A stretch of DNA of 64,000 bases from Cohnella thailandensis (GTDB lineage Bacteria; Bacillota; Bacilli; Paenibacillales; Paenibacillaceae), in the NCBI RefSeq assembly GCF_014212135.1, contig NZ_JACJVQ010000007.1, positions 62,001 through 126,000 of the forward strand, read 5' to 3'. The translations under genes were made by a program, and so were the position numbers. The first letter of the stretch is position 1; each line of letters begins with the position of its first letter. Below, in pieces: positions 49,345 to 56,601 of this stretch. The notes below the pieces were generated by a model. It was not told where the DNA came from. It did not search any database and was given only the letters and a program-made list of their open reading frames with translations.

Positions 49345-51396
49345 TTACTTCACGACCACCCGCACTCGGCACAGATTCAACACTTGCGTATACAAGTCCT
49401 CGCTATCCCCGTTACGGCTCGATCCCGCGCGCAGCACCGGGAAGTACGTGCCGGGCTTGGAGAACGAGTGCGTTGCCCGGACGACGGCTTGCGAGCCTTC
49501 CTCATTCTCATAGACGATCGTTCCCTCGATCGGGAACGTCGCTTCCCCCTCGAAATCCCATGCCGCGGACACGATTCGGCCCGTATTCGGAGGCGCTTCG
49601 ATCTTCGCTTCGAATCGCACTGCTTCGCCGATCCCGACGTCGGCGCGTTCTCCGCCGTTCGCCGTCAGACGAATAACCGGCTGAATCCCTTGGCGTTCGG
49701 CGGCGGTAGGAGGAACGATGACCTGGCCGTCCTTCACTTCATATCGGGTATTGGAGGGAGGAGCTATCCCTCTCTCCACCCAATCGCTCAGATCGAGCAG
49801 CGCCTGATGCAGCACCGGTACATAGCTTACGATATGGAGAGCGTCCAGAACGTTGTTCGAGCTATCGTCCGCGTGAAGGGCATGATCCACGTACCACAGC
49901 CGGAACCGATCGTCCATTCGATCGCCGAGATGCTCCTTCGCTTTGGATCGGTACCAGTCCGCCTGCCAAGGGAACGCGCTCTCGTCCATGAGCGTTTGCA
50001 CGACGATCATTCGACCCTCGTAACGGCCGCTCTGAAGCGACCCCGCTCCTCCGTAGGCAACCATCGGCCCCACTTGAAGCGGACGCTGCGGATAGATCGG
50101 TTCTCCGCGCTCATCCCGGAATTGATCCCACACGGCATAATCCGGCGTCGGGACTTGATGCCGATGATAGGTTTGCAGAGCCAGGTAGTCGGAGTTATCG
50201 ACCGCGATCTCGTCTCCGGCCTTCACTCTAGCCAAGCTATCCAGCGAAGCAAAGAAGCCGAACGCCGAGCCGATCGTCGCGACGTCCCCATCGATTTTTC
50301 CTAGAGGGATCTTCACGCCCGCGGCTTCGCCGCTCAAGATCTTGATGTAGGCTCCCTGCAGATAAGCATCCGCTGCCGGGGCATTAGCCAACCGGAAGGA
50401 AGGAATCGTATCCGCCGCTGCCGTCAGCATTTTCCAAGCTTCGTCTACCCCCATCTTCGTCGAGCTATCCGCGCCCGATCGTCGTTCGCTTCGCGGCCAG
50501 ATGACCTCCGTGACGACAGTCTTGTGCCGAAGCCGAGCTTTGGCCGCCGAGCTGTCCGGATCGGCACCCAGATAGCCGGGAACCGTCCAGAATTCCTCGA
50601 AGTACGCAGGATCCAGATTCATCACGTGCGGCGAGAGAACCGTCAGAGCCCCGTCGCCGATTTCTTTATAGGCAAACCATGCCCGCGGAGGGAAGCCCAT
50701 CTTGGTTACTTCCTCGAGCGCTTCCCGCTCCTCTTCGTTCAAGCCGGCGTACATGTCCCCGCTGCCGCCGGGCTCTATCGCATCCAGGATAGAAGGGAAC
50801 TTATCCCAGAGGAGCCTCATCGCATGAACTCTTGCCGTGAACACGTTCGGAATCGCCACGGGCGTTCCGATGACGAACGGCACCGCTCCGTCCCAGATCC
50901 CCGTCGTATTTTCCATGAAGCTGATCGTCTTGAAGCCGCCGCCGCTGCCGCCGTAGATATATCCATAGGGACGATGCGGGCCGAAGTATTCGACCGCCTT
51001 GACCCGAGAGTAGTTCGCGACCGCGGCACTGGCCCGATATACAAGGGTGATGTCGGGGGAGGCGCCTCCCATGTTCGTCTCTACCAGATAAGAACCGCTG
51101 GAGACGGCGAAGCCGATCTTGTCGTCCACGCCGTCGATATGGCTCTGCGACGCGTTCTCGCTCCCTTGCACCGGATAAACCGGTTGGAAGAAGCGCCCCT
51201 TGTAAACTTCCTTATCCGGGAAATAGAAGGAGAATCGGGTCTCGGTCCCTTCGAAGCCGCCGTGAACGTACCGATGCCGCACCGGCGCCTCCCGCCATTC
51301 CTCGATGTCCACGTAAGGAGTTCGAAACTGGGGATCGTTCCGCCCGTCATATAGCGAGCTCGCTTGGTTTGCCGGATCGGTTTCTTGATTGAACAT
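49345..51396 (-). CDS. Uncharacterised alpha/beta hydrolase with C-terminal PKD-like domain
   Basis: 683 residues. The ATG at 51396 has AGGAGG ahead of it, inside the last codons of the symporter gene. YGYIYGGSGGGF (residues 144-155) carries a GGSGG nucleophile elbow with S151, and ENTTGIWDGAVPF follows. About residues 590-680 form a PKD-like beta domain (AAWDFEGEATF, THSFSKPGTYFPVLRA). No signal peptide is visible, odd for a PKD protein. Close relatives I recall are unnamed actinobacterial proteins. Esterase or peptidase activity on a plant or glycan ester is a guess. The symporter partner suggests the substrate is imported first. Confidence 0.6.
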   Translation of the reverse strand: MFNQETDPANQASSLYDGRNDPQFRTPYVDIEEWREAPVRHRYVHGGFEGTETRFSFYFPDKEVYKGRFFQPVYPVQGSENASQSHIDGVDDKIGFAVSSGSYLVETNMGGASPDITLVYRASAAVANYSRVKAVEYFGPHRPYGYIYGGSGGGFKTISFMENTTGIWDGAVPFVIGTPVAIPNVFTARVHAMRLLWDKFPSILDAIEPGGSGDMYAGLNEEEREALEEVTKMGFPPRAWFAYKEIGDGALTVLSPHVMNLDPAYFEEFWTVPGYLGADPDSSAAKARLRHKTVVTEVIWPRSERRSGADSSTKMGVDEAWKMLTAAADTIPSFRLANAPAADAYLQGAYIKILSGEAAGVKIPLGKIDGDVATIGSAFGFFASLDSLARVKAGDEIAVDNSDYLALQTYHRHQVPTPDYAVWDQFRDERGEPIYPQRPLQVGPMVAYGGAGSLQSGRYEGRMIVVQTLMDESAFPWQADWYRSKAKEHLGDRMDDRFRLWYVDHALHADDSSNNVLDALHIVSYVPVLHQALLDLSDWVERGIAPPSNTRYEVKDGQVIVPPTAAERQGIQPVIRLTANGGERADVGIGEAVRFEAKIEAPPNTGRIVSAAWDFEGEATFPIEGTIVYENEEGSQAVVRATHSFSKPGTYFPVLRAGSSRNGDSEDLYTQVLNLCRVRVVVK

Positions 51397-51398
51397 GG

Positions 51399-52826
51399 TT
51401 ACATTCCTCCTGATTCGGTATGGGTTTGTTGTTGGTTGCGTCGCTCGGACAAGTCTCGGAAAATCCGCTTCTGCTTCTCTTCCGTCAAGTCGAACCACAG
51501 CATGCATATGGCGAACGCGCCGAATACGGCGGGCAGGACACCCACGAGAACCCGAAGGCCGAACAGCGTCGAGTCGGACTGCTCCACGTCCGGCACGTAT
51601 CCGATCAGCGTTAGCGACCAGGCCGCGATCGCCCCGGATAAGGCGGTTGCGAACGTTTGAATGAATCCGTTGAACGAGCTCATGAACCCGTTCAGCTTCA
51701 GTCCGCTTCGCCACTCGGTGTAATCGATGGCGGCCGGCATCATCGCCCCTTGGGCAGGCGTGCCGAATCCGCCTATTAAGCTGGTGATGCAGGTTACCGC
51801 AATATGGATAATCAATCCGGTATTGTTCGCGGGAATGAAGAGGAAGATCGGACAGGTCGCCAGGTTGGCGATAACGCCGGCCACCACCGTCTGCTTCAAG
51901 CCGAATCTCCGGATCACCCGCTGGCTGAAGGCGACTCCGAACAAGGTCGGGATGAGGGCGACGATTCCCATGAGGGCCATCAGGCTCTCGTTATCGAAGA
52001 AATACTTGTAGAAGTGAATTTGAACGCCGGATCGTATTCCGGACGAGATAGCGCTTGCAAATATGTAAACGTACAAGATCAAGGCATATTTGTTCGTAAA
52101 AGTAGCGGCCAGCATCTGTTTAAGCGAAGGCGGCTTCTCGTCCTTCTTCGTCTCGATCGCGTATCGTTCCTTAACCTTGGCCGACTGATAGATCGAGAGG
52201 AGAACGGTCAAGACCGCAACCGCCGCCATCAATAGAGAGAAGCCGCGGGCATCGTTTCCCCCTCCAAGCGCTTTGTACAGAGGAACGACCCCTACTTGCA
52301 CAAGCAAAGCCCCTAGCATAATAAAGAGAAAGTTGAGCTGCCCGACGGTGATTCTTTCTTCCAGCCTGCGGGTGACTACCGGAACGACGGCATTGCTCGG
52401 AATCGTGATCACGGTGCAAAAAACGCTGTAAACCGTATAGGTGACGACGGCGTAGGCGAGTCTCCCCGTTTCGCCTAGATCCGGAACCGTGAACGTCAGC
52501 CAGCCTACGATCCCGAAGGGGACGCCCAGGAGGACAAACCAAGGGGTATACTTGCCCCAAGGCGTCTTTACCTTATCCAAGAAAGCGCCGAAGAAAGGAG
52601 CGATCGCCGCATCGAGGATCCGAACCACCAAGAACAGAACGGCTACGAAGGCCGGGCTGATCTTCATCACATCCGTATAGAAGAACAGCAAATACATCTG
52701 GATGATCTGGTAATGAAACGTATTCGGCGCGCTGCCGATGACGAGGGCGATTTTCTCCCCTAGTTTGAGCCGCGGTTCTTCCCCTTCCCCGCCAACCGCT
52801 TGAGCAACAGCCTTATTCGCTGCCAT
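51399..52826 (-). CDS. GPH-family cation symporter (MelB-like)
   Basis: 475 residues with about 12 spans. FGAFLDKVKTPWGKYTPW is the family's conserved loop between spans 2 and 3. YLLFFYTDVMKISP and DAAIAPFFG around it are also typical of glycoside, hexuronide or pentoside importers driven by sodium or protons. GGAGGG precedes the ATG. It is 2 bp upstream of the hydrolase, so the two form one operon, divergent from an AraC gene. Confidence 0.87.
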   Translation of the reverse strand: MAANKAVAQAVGGEGEEPRLKLGEKIALVIGSAPNTFHYQIIQMYLLFFYTDVMKISPAFVAVLFLVVRILDAAIAPFFGAFLDKVKTPWGKYTPWFVLLGVPFGIVGWLTFTVPDLGETGRLAYAVVTYTVYSVFCTVITIPSNAVVPVVTRRLEERITVGQLNFLFIMLGALLVQVGVVPLYKALGGGNDARGFSLLMAAVAVLTVLLSIYQSAKVKERYAIETKKDEKPPSLKQMLAATFTNKYALILYVYIFASAISSGIRSGVQIHFYKYFFDNESLMALMGIVALIPTLFGVAFSQRVIRRFGLKQTVVAGVIANLATCPIFLFIPANNTGLIIHIAVTCITSLIGGFGTPAQGAMMPAAIDYTEWRSGLKLNGFMSSFNGFIQTFATALSGAIAAWSLTLIGYVPDVEQSDSTLFGLRVLVGVLPAVFGAFAICMLWFDLTEEKQKRIFRDLSERRNQQQTHTESGGM

Positions 52827-52894
52827 AATGTTCCCTCCGCCATAGTTTTGAAAGCCTTTACACGGTCATTATGGCATACATTTTTTGAGCTCAA

Positions 52895-52903
52895 TGGTAT
52901 AAT
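52895..52903 (+). promoter_or_regulatory. Extended -10 promoter of the AraC gene
   Basis: TGGTATAAT is an extended -10 with a perfect TATAAT. The start point at about 52910 rules out the ATG at 52915 and supports the ATG at 52942. TGAAAGCCTTTACA at 52849-52862 is one base (the core CG becomes CC) from a perfect cre, so it is only a weak candidate. Confidence 0.6.
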
Positions 52904-52941
52904 TAGCAGATATTTTGTATGAAAAGTTGAGGGGTGCAAAA

Positions 52942-54183
52942 ATGTTCAACGCAGCAGAGAGGACCGATGCGGCTTATGCGGGCAAGCTGCTTCATGAGAT
53001 GCTTCAGCTTACCGTCTACTGCCTGACGGATCGTCAGGAAGTACTGTTTCGGAGCTCGAGCTCGGCTCCTCACCCTCTGTTCGACGATCCGGCCGATTTG
53101 TACCGCATGATCGCCCGACAGGGTTCGAACCTAGCCGGCCCTATCCTGTACGAGTCGAACGACTTGGAGCAGTTCGCCGTCATCCCCGTTAAGCGGCAAG
53201 AAGATCAGCCGCAAGCCGTCATCGTGATCGGACCCTCCACCCATCGAATGGCGAGCGAGAAGCTATACCGGGAGCTCTCGATCGATCACCGGATCCCCAT
53301 CCCCCAGCGGCCGAAATGGCTGGAGTACTGGAAGAGCATTCCTTTCGCGGACCGGATGAGGTTTCTTCATATCGGCGTGTCCGCGAATTGGATGCTGAAC
53401 GGCGAAGCGCTGGACATTACGGACGTGCTGCAATCCAGCTTCCGATACAAGCTGCCGAACGGGCGGGAAGAGAAGGAGCTGGAGCTAGCCGAACGGCGGG
53501 AGCTCTCCATCTTCCATGAAGGTATCGCGGAATATCGCCAGATGCGCGAGCTCATTCGGCGCGGGGAACCGGAAGAATTGATGAGGATGCTGATGACGGC
53601 CGTCAAAGACGACAGTCAGGTCAAGGATCTCTCTAGACAAAGCCGGCTTCGCAAAGTCAAAAACATGTGCATATGCGCCATCGCCTTAAGCAGCAACGAT
53701 GCCATGGAAGGCGGTTTGTACGAGGAGGCGGCGATGACGCTCTGCGATTTGCATATTCAGCATATCGAGGAATTGAACGAGTTGTCGCAGGTCGAAGCCG
53801 CCGTGTTCTCAGCTATCCTCGACTTCGCCGACCGCGTGCGCCAAAGCCGCCATCGCGGCGTCTCCAAATCCGTCCGGGCGAGCATGGAGTACATTTACTT
53901 GCATCTGTTCGAAGACATCCCGATGGACAAGCTCGCGGAGGTCAGCGGCCTCAACTCTCATTATCTATCGCAGCTGTTCAAGAAAGAAACGGGGCTGTCC
54001 GTCACGAGCTACATTCAGAGAGAACGAATCGAAGAGGCGAAGAGGCTGCTCGATAACACCCGAGATCCGATCTCGCAGATCGGCGATCGGCTCACCTTCT
54101 ACGACCAGGCTCATTTCGTGAAAGCGTTCAAGAAGCATACGGGGGTTACTCCCAGGCAGTATAGGAATCGAAGACGGGAGTGA
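52942..54183 (+). CDS. AraC-family regulator of the symporter/hydrolase operon
   Basis: 413 residues, no membrane span. GAGGGG precedes the ATG. The N-terminal 280 residues hold a sensor-like region (AVIPVKRQEDQPQAVIVIG) of a kind often found in YesN-like one-component proteins. The C-terminal helix-turn-helix pair has LAEVSGLNSHYLSQLFKKETGL and THDQAHF-like DRLTFYDQAHFVKAFKKHTG. It diverges from the GPH symporter, which it probably activates. Confidence 0.88.
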   Translation: MFNAAERTDAAYAGKLLHEMLQLTVYCLTDRQEVLFRSSSSAPHPLFDDPADLYRMIARQGSNLAGPILYESNDLEQFAVIPVKRQEDQPQAVIVIGPSTHRMASEKLYRELSIDHRIPIPQRPKWLEYWKSIPFADRMRFLHIGVSANWMLNGEALDITDVLQSSFRYKLPNGREEKELELAERRELSIFHEGIAEYRQMRELIRRGEPEELMRMLMTAVKDDSQVKDLSRQSRLRKVKNMCICAIALSSNDAMEGGLYEEAAMTLCDLHIQHIEELNELSQVEAAVFSAILDFADRVRQSRHRGVSKSVRASMEYIYLHLFEDIPMDKLAEVSGLNSHYLSQLFKKETGLSVTSYIQRERIEEAKRLLDNTRDPISQIGDRLTFYDQAHFVKAFKKHTGVTPRQYRNRRRE

Positions 54184-54214
54184 CGGAGTTTGCGAGAGGC
54201 TTTCGGAGAATGCG

Positions 54215-54240
54215 GGAGTGTGCTGGAGTGTGCTGGAGTG
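54215..54240. repeat. Short tandem repeat, 2.6 copies of a 10-mer
   Basis: GGAGTGTGCT occurs twice and is followed by GGAGTG. It begins 32 bp after the AraC stop, within the gene-free stretch 54184-54588. Confidence 0.8.
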
Positions 54241-54282
54241 CGGATGTTCGGAGTGTTGTCGGAACCCTGCCCTCCAATCGTG

Positions 54283-54465
54283 TAACGGACGTGAGCGACC
54301 CTTATTCGCCACTTTAAGCACACTACAAATTCTAACGGACATAGGAGCCCCTTAAACCTTCATTTCCGCCTATTTGAGCGCAAAAAGTCACGCTAAGGGT
54401 CTCCTATGTCCGTTAAAATCCGAATCCCCGCTATTTTTGCTTCTAAGCGTCTCCAGTGTCCGTTA
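54283..54465. repeat. Symmetric intergenic element with four copies of a 22-bp motif
   Basis: Two direct copies of TAACGGACATAGGAG-CCCTTA start at 54283 and 54333, and two inverted copies at 54394 and 54444. Spacing is 50 bp within each pair and 61 bp across the middle, and the whole is centred on 54374. Copies 2 and 3 pair with 21 of 22 bases matching and could form a long stem. The gene-free stretch 54184-54588 otherwise holds only the short 10-mer repeat and the leader of the kinase gene. Confidence 0.85.
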
Positions 54466-54588
54466 GCGCCTCCTAAATCCGTGAGCCGCCGCGGTTCACC
54501 GACTTTATAGTACTTCGATCGGAAACTTTCAATGTTAACGCTAGATGGATTAAAATAACTAATACACATCGCCGGAAGGAGCCACCGT

Positions 54589-55782
54589 ATGCTAGAGAGC
54601 CAGAATCGCTCCGCCCGCTCCCCTCTCTTAAGAATGAGCCGCGGTCCCGCCGTCGGCTGGATTGCCTTGGTCTTCGGCGGAACGCTTATCCTGCAGTCCG
54701 TATCTGAGCTGCGGATCGTCCCCTTGCTTTTTTTCGTCGGCTTGACCCTCCTGATTGCCTCCCTGATCTGGCAGGCGGACACGCTGACCAACCGCAGGCC
54801 TTGGCTTTATCTGACCGTGCAATCGCTTCTCGTCAACGGCTCCGCCCTGCTAATGCCGGATGGTTCCCCTATTCTGCTCGCGGCGTTGAATCCGGTGATC
54901 ATCAGCCAGAGCTACGCGATCTACCCGGACAAAAGGAAATTCATCGCGACGTTCGCCCTGAACGCCTGTCTGTTCGGCGCGACGACGATGGCTATAACCG
55001 AAACTCCCCATCATGGGGCCTTATTCGTCGCATGGTTCATTCCCATGTGCGTCGTGCTGCTGGGAATAACGAACTTGGCCGTCCGGCAGCTTCAAACGCA
55101 GTTTCGCACCCAATCGTTCTTGACCGAGCTCGAGGTAGCTCACCAGCAGGTGGAGGAGCTGACGATCGCGAACGAGCGCCAGCGAATGGCCCGGGATCTT
55201 CACGATACGCTCGCGCAAGGCTTGGCCGGCATCGTCATGCAGCTGGAAGCGATCGACGCGAACCTCTCCAAGAATCGATCCGAGAGGGCCCGGGAGATCG
55301 TGCGGCAAGCCATGGACCGGGCCCGGCGCACGTTGGCGGAAGCGAGAGAGGCCATCGACGATCTCCGTTCCTTGTCGAAGCCGAAGCTCGACTTCGCGCA
55401 AGCCGTCAAGGAGGAAGCCGATCGCTTCCGGCAAGAGACGGGCATGCAGGTTCAACTGGATATCCAGGCGCCTTCTCCGCTGACCCATATCCTCGCGGAG
55501 CATGGTCTTCATATCGTCCGGGAATGTCTTGCGAATGCGGCCAAGCATTCAGAGGCAACCAATGTTTGGATTCGAATCCATAAGGCCGATCGTTCGCTGG
55601 CCATCGAGATTCGGGATGACGGGCAAGGCTTCAATACGGCATTCATCGGCAAAAGCTTGGGGCATTACGGTTTGGTGGGCATTCAGGAGCGCGTGCGCAT
55701 TATCGGAGGGTCTTGCGAGATCGACAGCGGCTCGGAGGGCACCTCCATTCGGATTCTTGCTCCGCTGCCGGAAGGAGATTAA
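54589..55782 (+). CDS. ydfH: NarL-type sensor histidine kinase (YdfH-like)
   Basis: 397 residues with five or six N-terminal spans (residues about 20-165) and no large external domain. The HisKA_3 site is H205 in MARDLHDTLAQG. The ATPase domain has VRECLANAAKHSEA and IRDDGQGF. It resembles YdfH/YhcY/LiaS kinases. The response regulator follows by 1 bp and an MMPL transporter after that, the same trio as B. subtilis ydfH-ydfI-ydfJ with almost the same protein lengths. GGAAGGAG precedes the ATG. Confidence 0.82.
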   Translation: MLESQNRSARSPLLRMSRGPAVGWIALVFGGTLILQSVSELRIVPLLFFVGLTLLIASLIWQADTLTNRRPWLYLTVQSLLVNGSALLMPDGSPILLAALNPVIISQSYAIYPDKRKFIATFALNACLFGATTMAITETPHHGALFVAWFIPMCVVLLGITNLAVRQLQTQFRTQSFLTELEVAHQQVEELTIANERQRMARDLHDTLAQGLAGIVMQLEAIDANLSKNRSERAREIVRQAMDRARRTLAEAREAIDDLRSLSKPKLDFAQAVKEEADRFRQETGMQVQLDIQAPSPLTHILAEHGLHIVRECLANAAKHSEATNVWIRIHKADRSLAIEIRDDGQGFNTAFIGKSLGHYGLVGIQERVRIIGGSCEIDSGSEGTSIRILAPLPEGD

Positions 55783-55783
55783 C

Positions 55784-56440
55784 ATGATTTATCGAGTCAT
55801 GATCGTGGACGACCATTTCTATATTCGGGAGGGCTTAAAGCTTATCCTGGAAACGAGCGATACCTACGAGGTTGTAGCCGAAGCGGGGGACGGAGCCGAA
55901 GCGCTTATTCTGTTGGAAGCGGCGGAGGCGAAGCCCGACGCGATCCTGATGGATCTGAACATGCCCCGGTTAAGCGGGCTGGAGACGATGCGGGAGATGA
56001 AGGAACGAGGGATCGATATTCCCGTCATCATCCTCACCACCTACAACGAGGACGAGCTTATGCTTCGCGGGCTGGAGCTCGGAGCACGAGGTTATCTCTT
56101 GAAGGACACGGGAAGAGAAGCCCTGTTTCGAACGCTCGAGTCCGCTCTGCGGGGAGAGACGCTGCTTCAGCCCGAGATTTTGACCCGCGTATTCGAGGCA
56201 AAATCGAAAGAAGCGGCTATATCCGCGCCGACTGCCCGCAAGGATATGCCGCCCCTATCCGATAAAGAAAGAGCGGTCCTGCAAGCCATCGCCCGGGGAG
56301 CCCGGAGCAAGGAGATCGCCCTAGAGCTCGGCATCTCCGAGAGAACGGTCAAAGCTCACCTTACCGGTTTGTACAACAAATTGGGCGTCGATAACCGAGC
56401 CCAAGCGGTCGCCGTCGCCTCGGAGCGCGGTCTCGTATAG
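55784..56440 (+). CDS. ydfI: NarL/LuxR-type response regulator (YdfI-like)
   Basis: 218 residues; ATG at 55784 behind AAGGAG. REC domain with D57 in ILMDLNMPRLSG. The LuxR-type helix-turn-helix near 155-210 has LSDKERAVLQAIARGARSKEIA and ISERTVKAHLTGLYNKLG. It takes phosphate from the kinase and probably activates the MMPL gene. An upstream palindrome at 56510 is the candidate binding site. A terminator follows, so the transporter gene has its own promoter. Confidence 0.87.
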   Translation: MIYRVMIVDDHFYIREGLKLILETSDTYEVVAEAGDGAEALILLEAAEAKPDAILMDLNMPRLSGLETMREMKERGIDIPVIILTTYNEDELMLRGLELGARGYLLKDTGREALFRTLESALRGETLLQPEILTRVFEAKSKEAAISAPTARKDMPPLSDKERAVLQAIARGARSKEIALELGISERTVKAHLTGLYNKLGVDNRAQAVAVASERGLV

Positions 56441-56450
56441 AAGAAGTTAT

Positions 56451-56494
56451 AGACGTATGGCAGAGCTGCTTTAGCTCTCTCATACGTCTTTTTT
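56451..56494 (+). terminator. Terminator of the kinase/regulator operon
   Basis: AGACGTATG pairs with CATACGTCT, and inside it AGAGC pairs with GCTCT. Six T follow. It starts 11 bp after the regulator stop. Confidence 0.9.
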
Positions 56495-56509
56495 CTGCCC
56501 ATAATTGCC

Positions 56510-56529
56510 CGAAAGGGCATGCCCTTTCG
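56510..56529. promoter_or_regulatory. Perfect 20-bp palindrome upstream of the MMPL gene
   Basis: CGAAAGGGCA is followed directly by its reverse complement TGCCCTTTCG. It lies 73 bp before the MMPL start. It contains GCCCGAA, which resembles my recollection of the GCCCRAA start of the YdfI site in B. subtilis (not checked). Confidence 0.55.
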
Positions 56530-56601
56530 AACGATTCGCGTCCCTCCGATCTCCCGTAAGATGAATTCATCCTACAGAGACAAAGTGGAGGGAACAAACA
56601 C

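Noticed and set aside
49345..51714. An N-terminal extension of the hydrolase by 106 codons to 51714
   Set aside because: The extension lies inside the symporter gene. The ATG at 51396 has a perfect AGGAGG site.
54283..54465. CRISPR array
   Set aside because: Copies are in both orientations, number only four, vary in sequence, and there are no cas genes.
54184..54588. A small protein gene between AraC and the YdfH-like kinase
   Set aside because: Only repeat-derived open frames without ribosome sites are seen.
55502..55783. A response regulator N-terminal extension of 94 codons
   Set aside because: It is the kinase gene read in another frame. AAGGAG precedes the ATG at 55784, where the REC domain starts.
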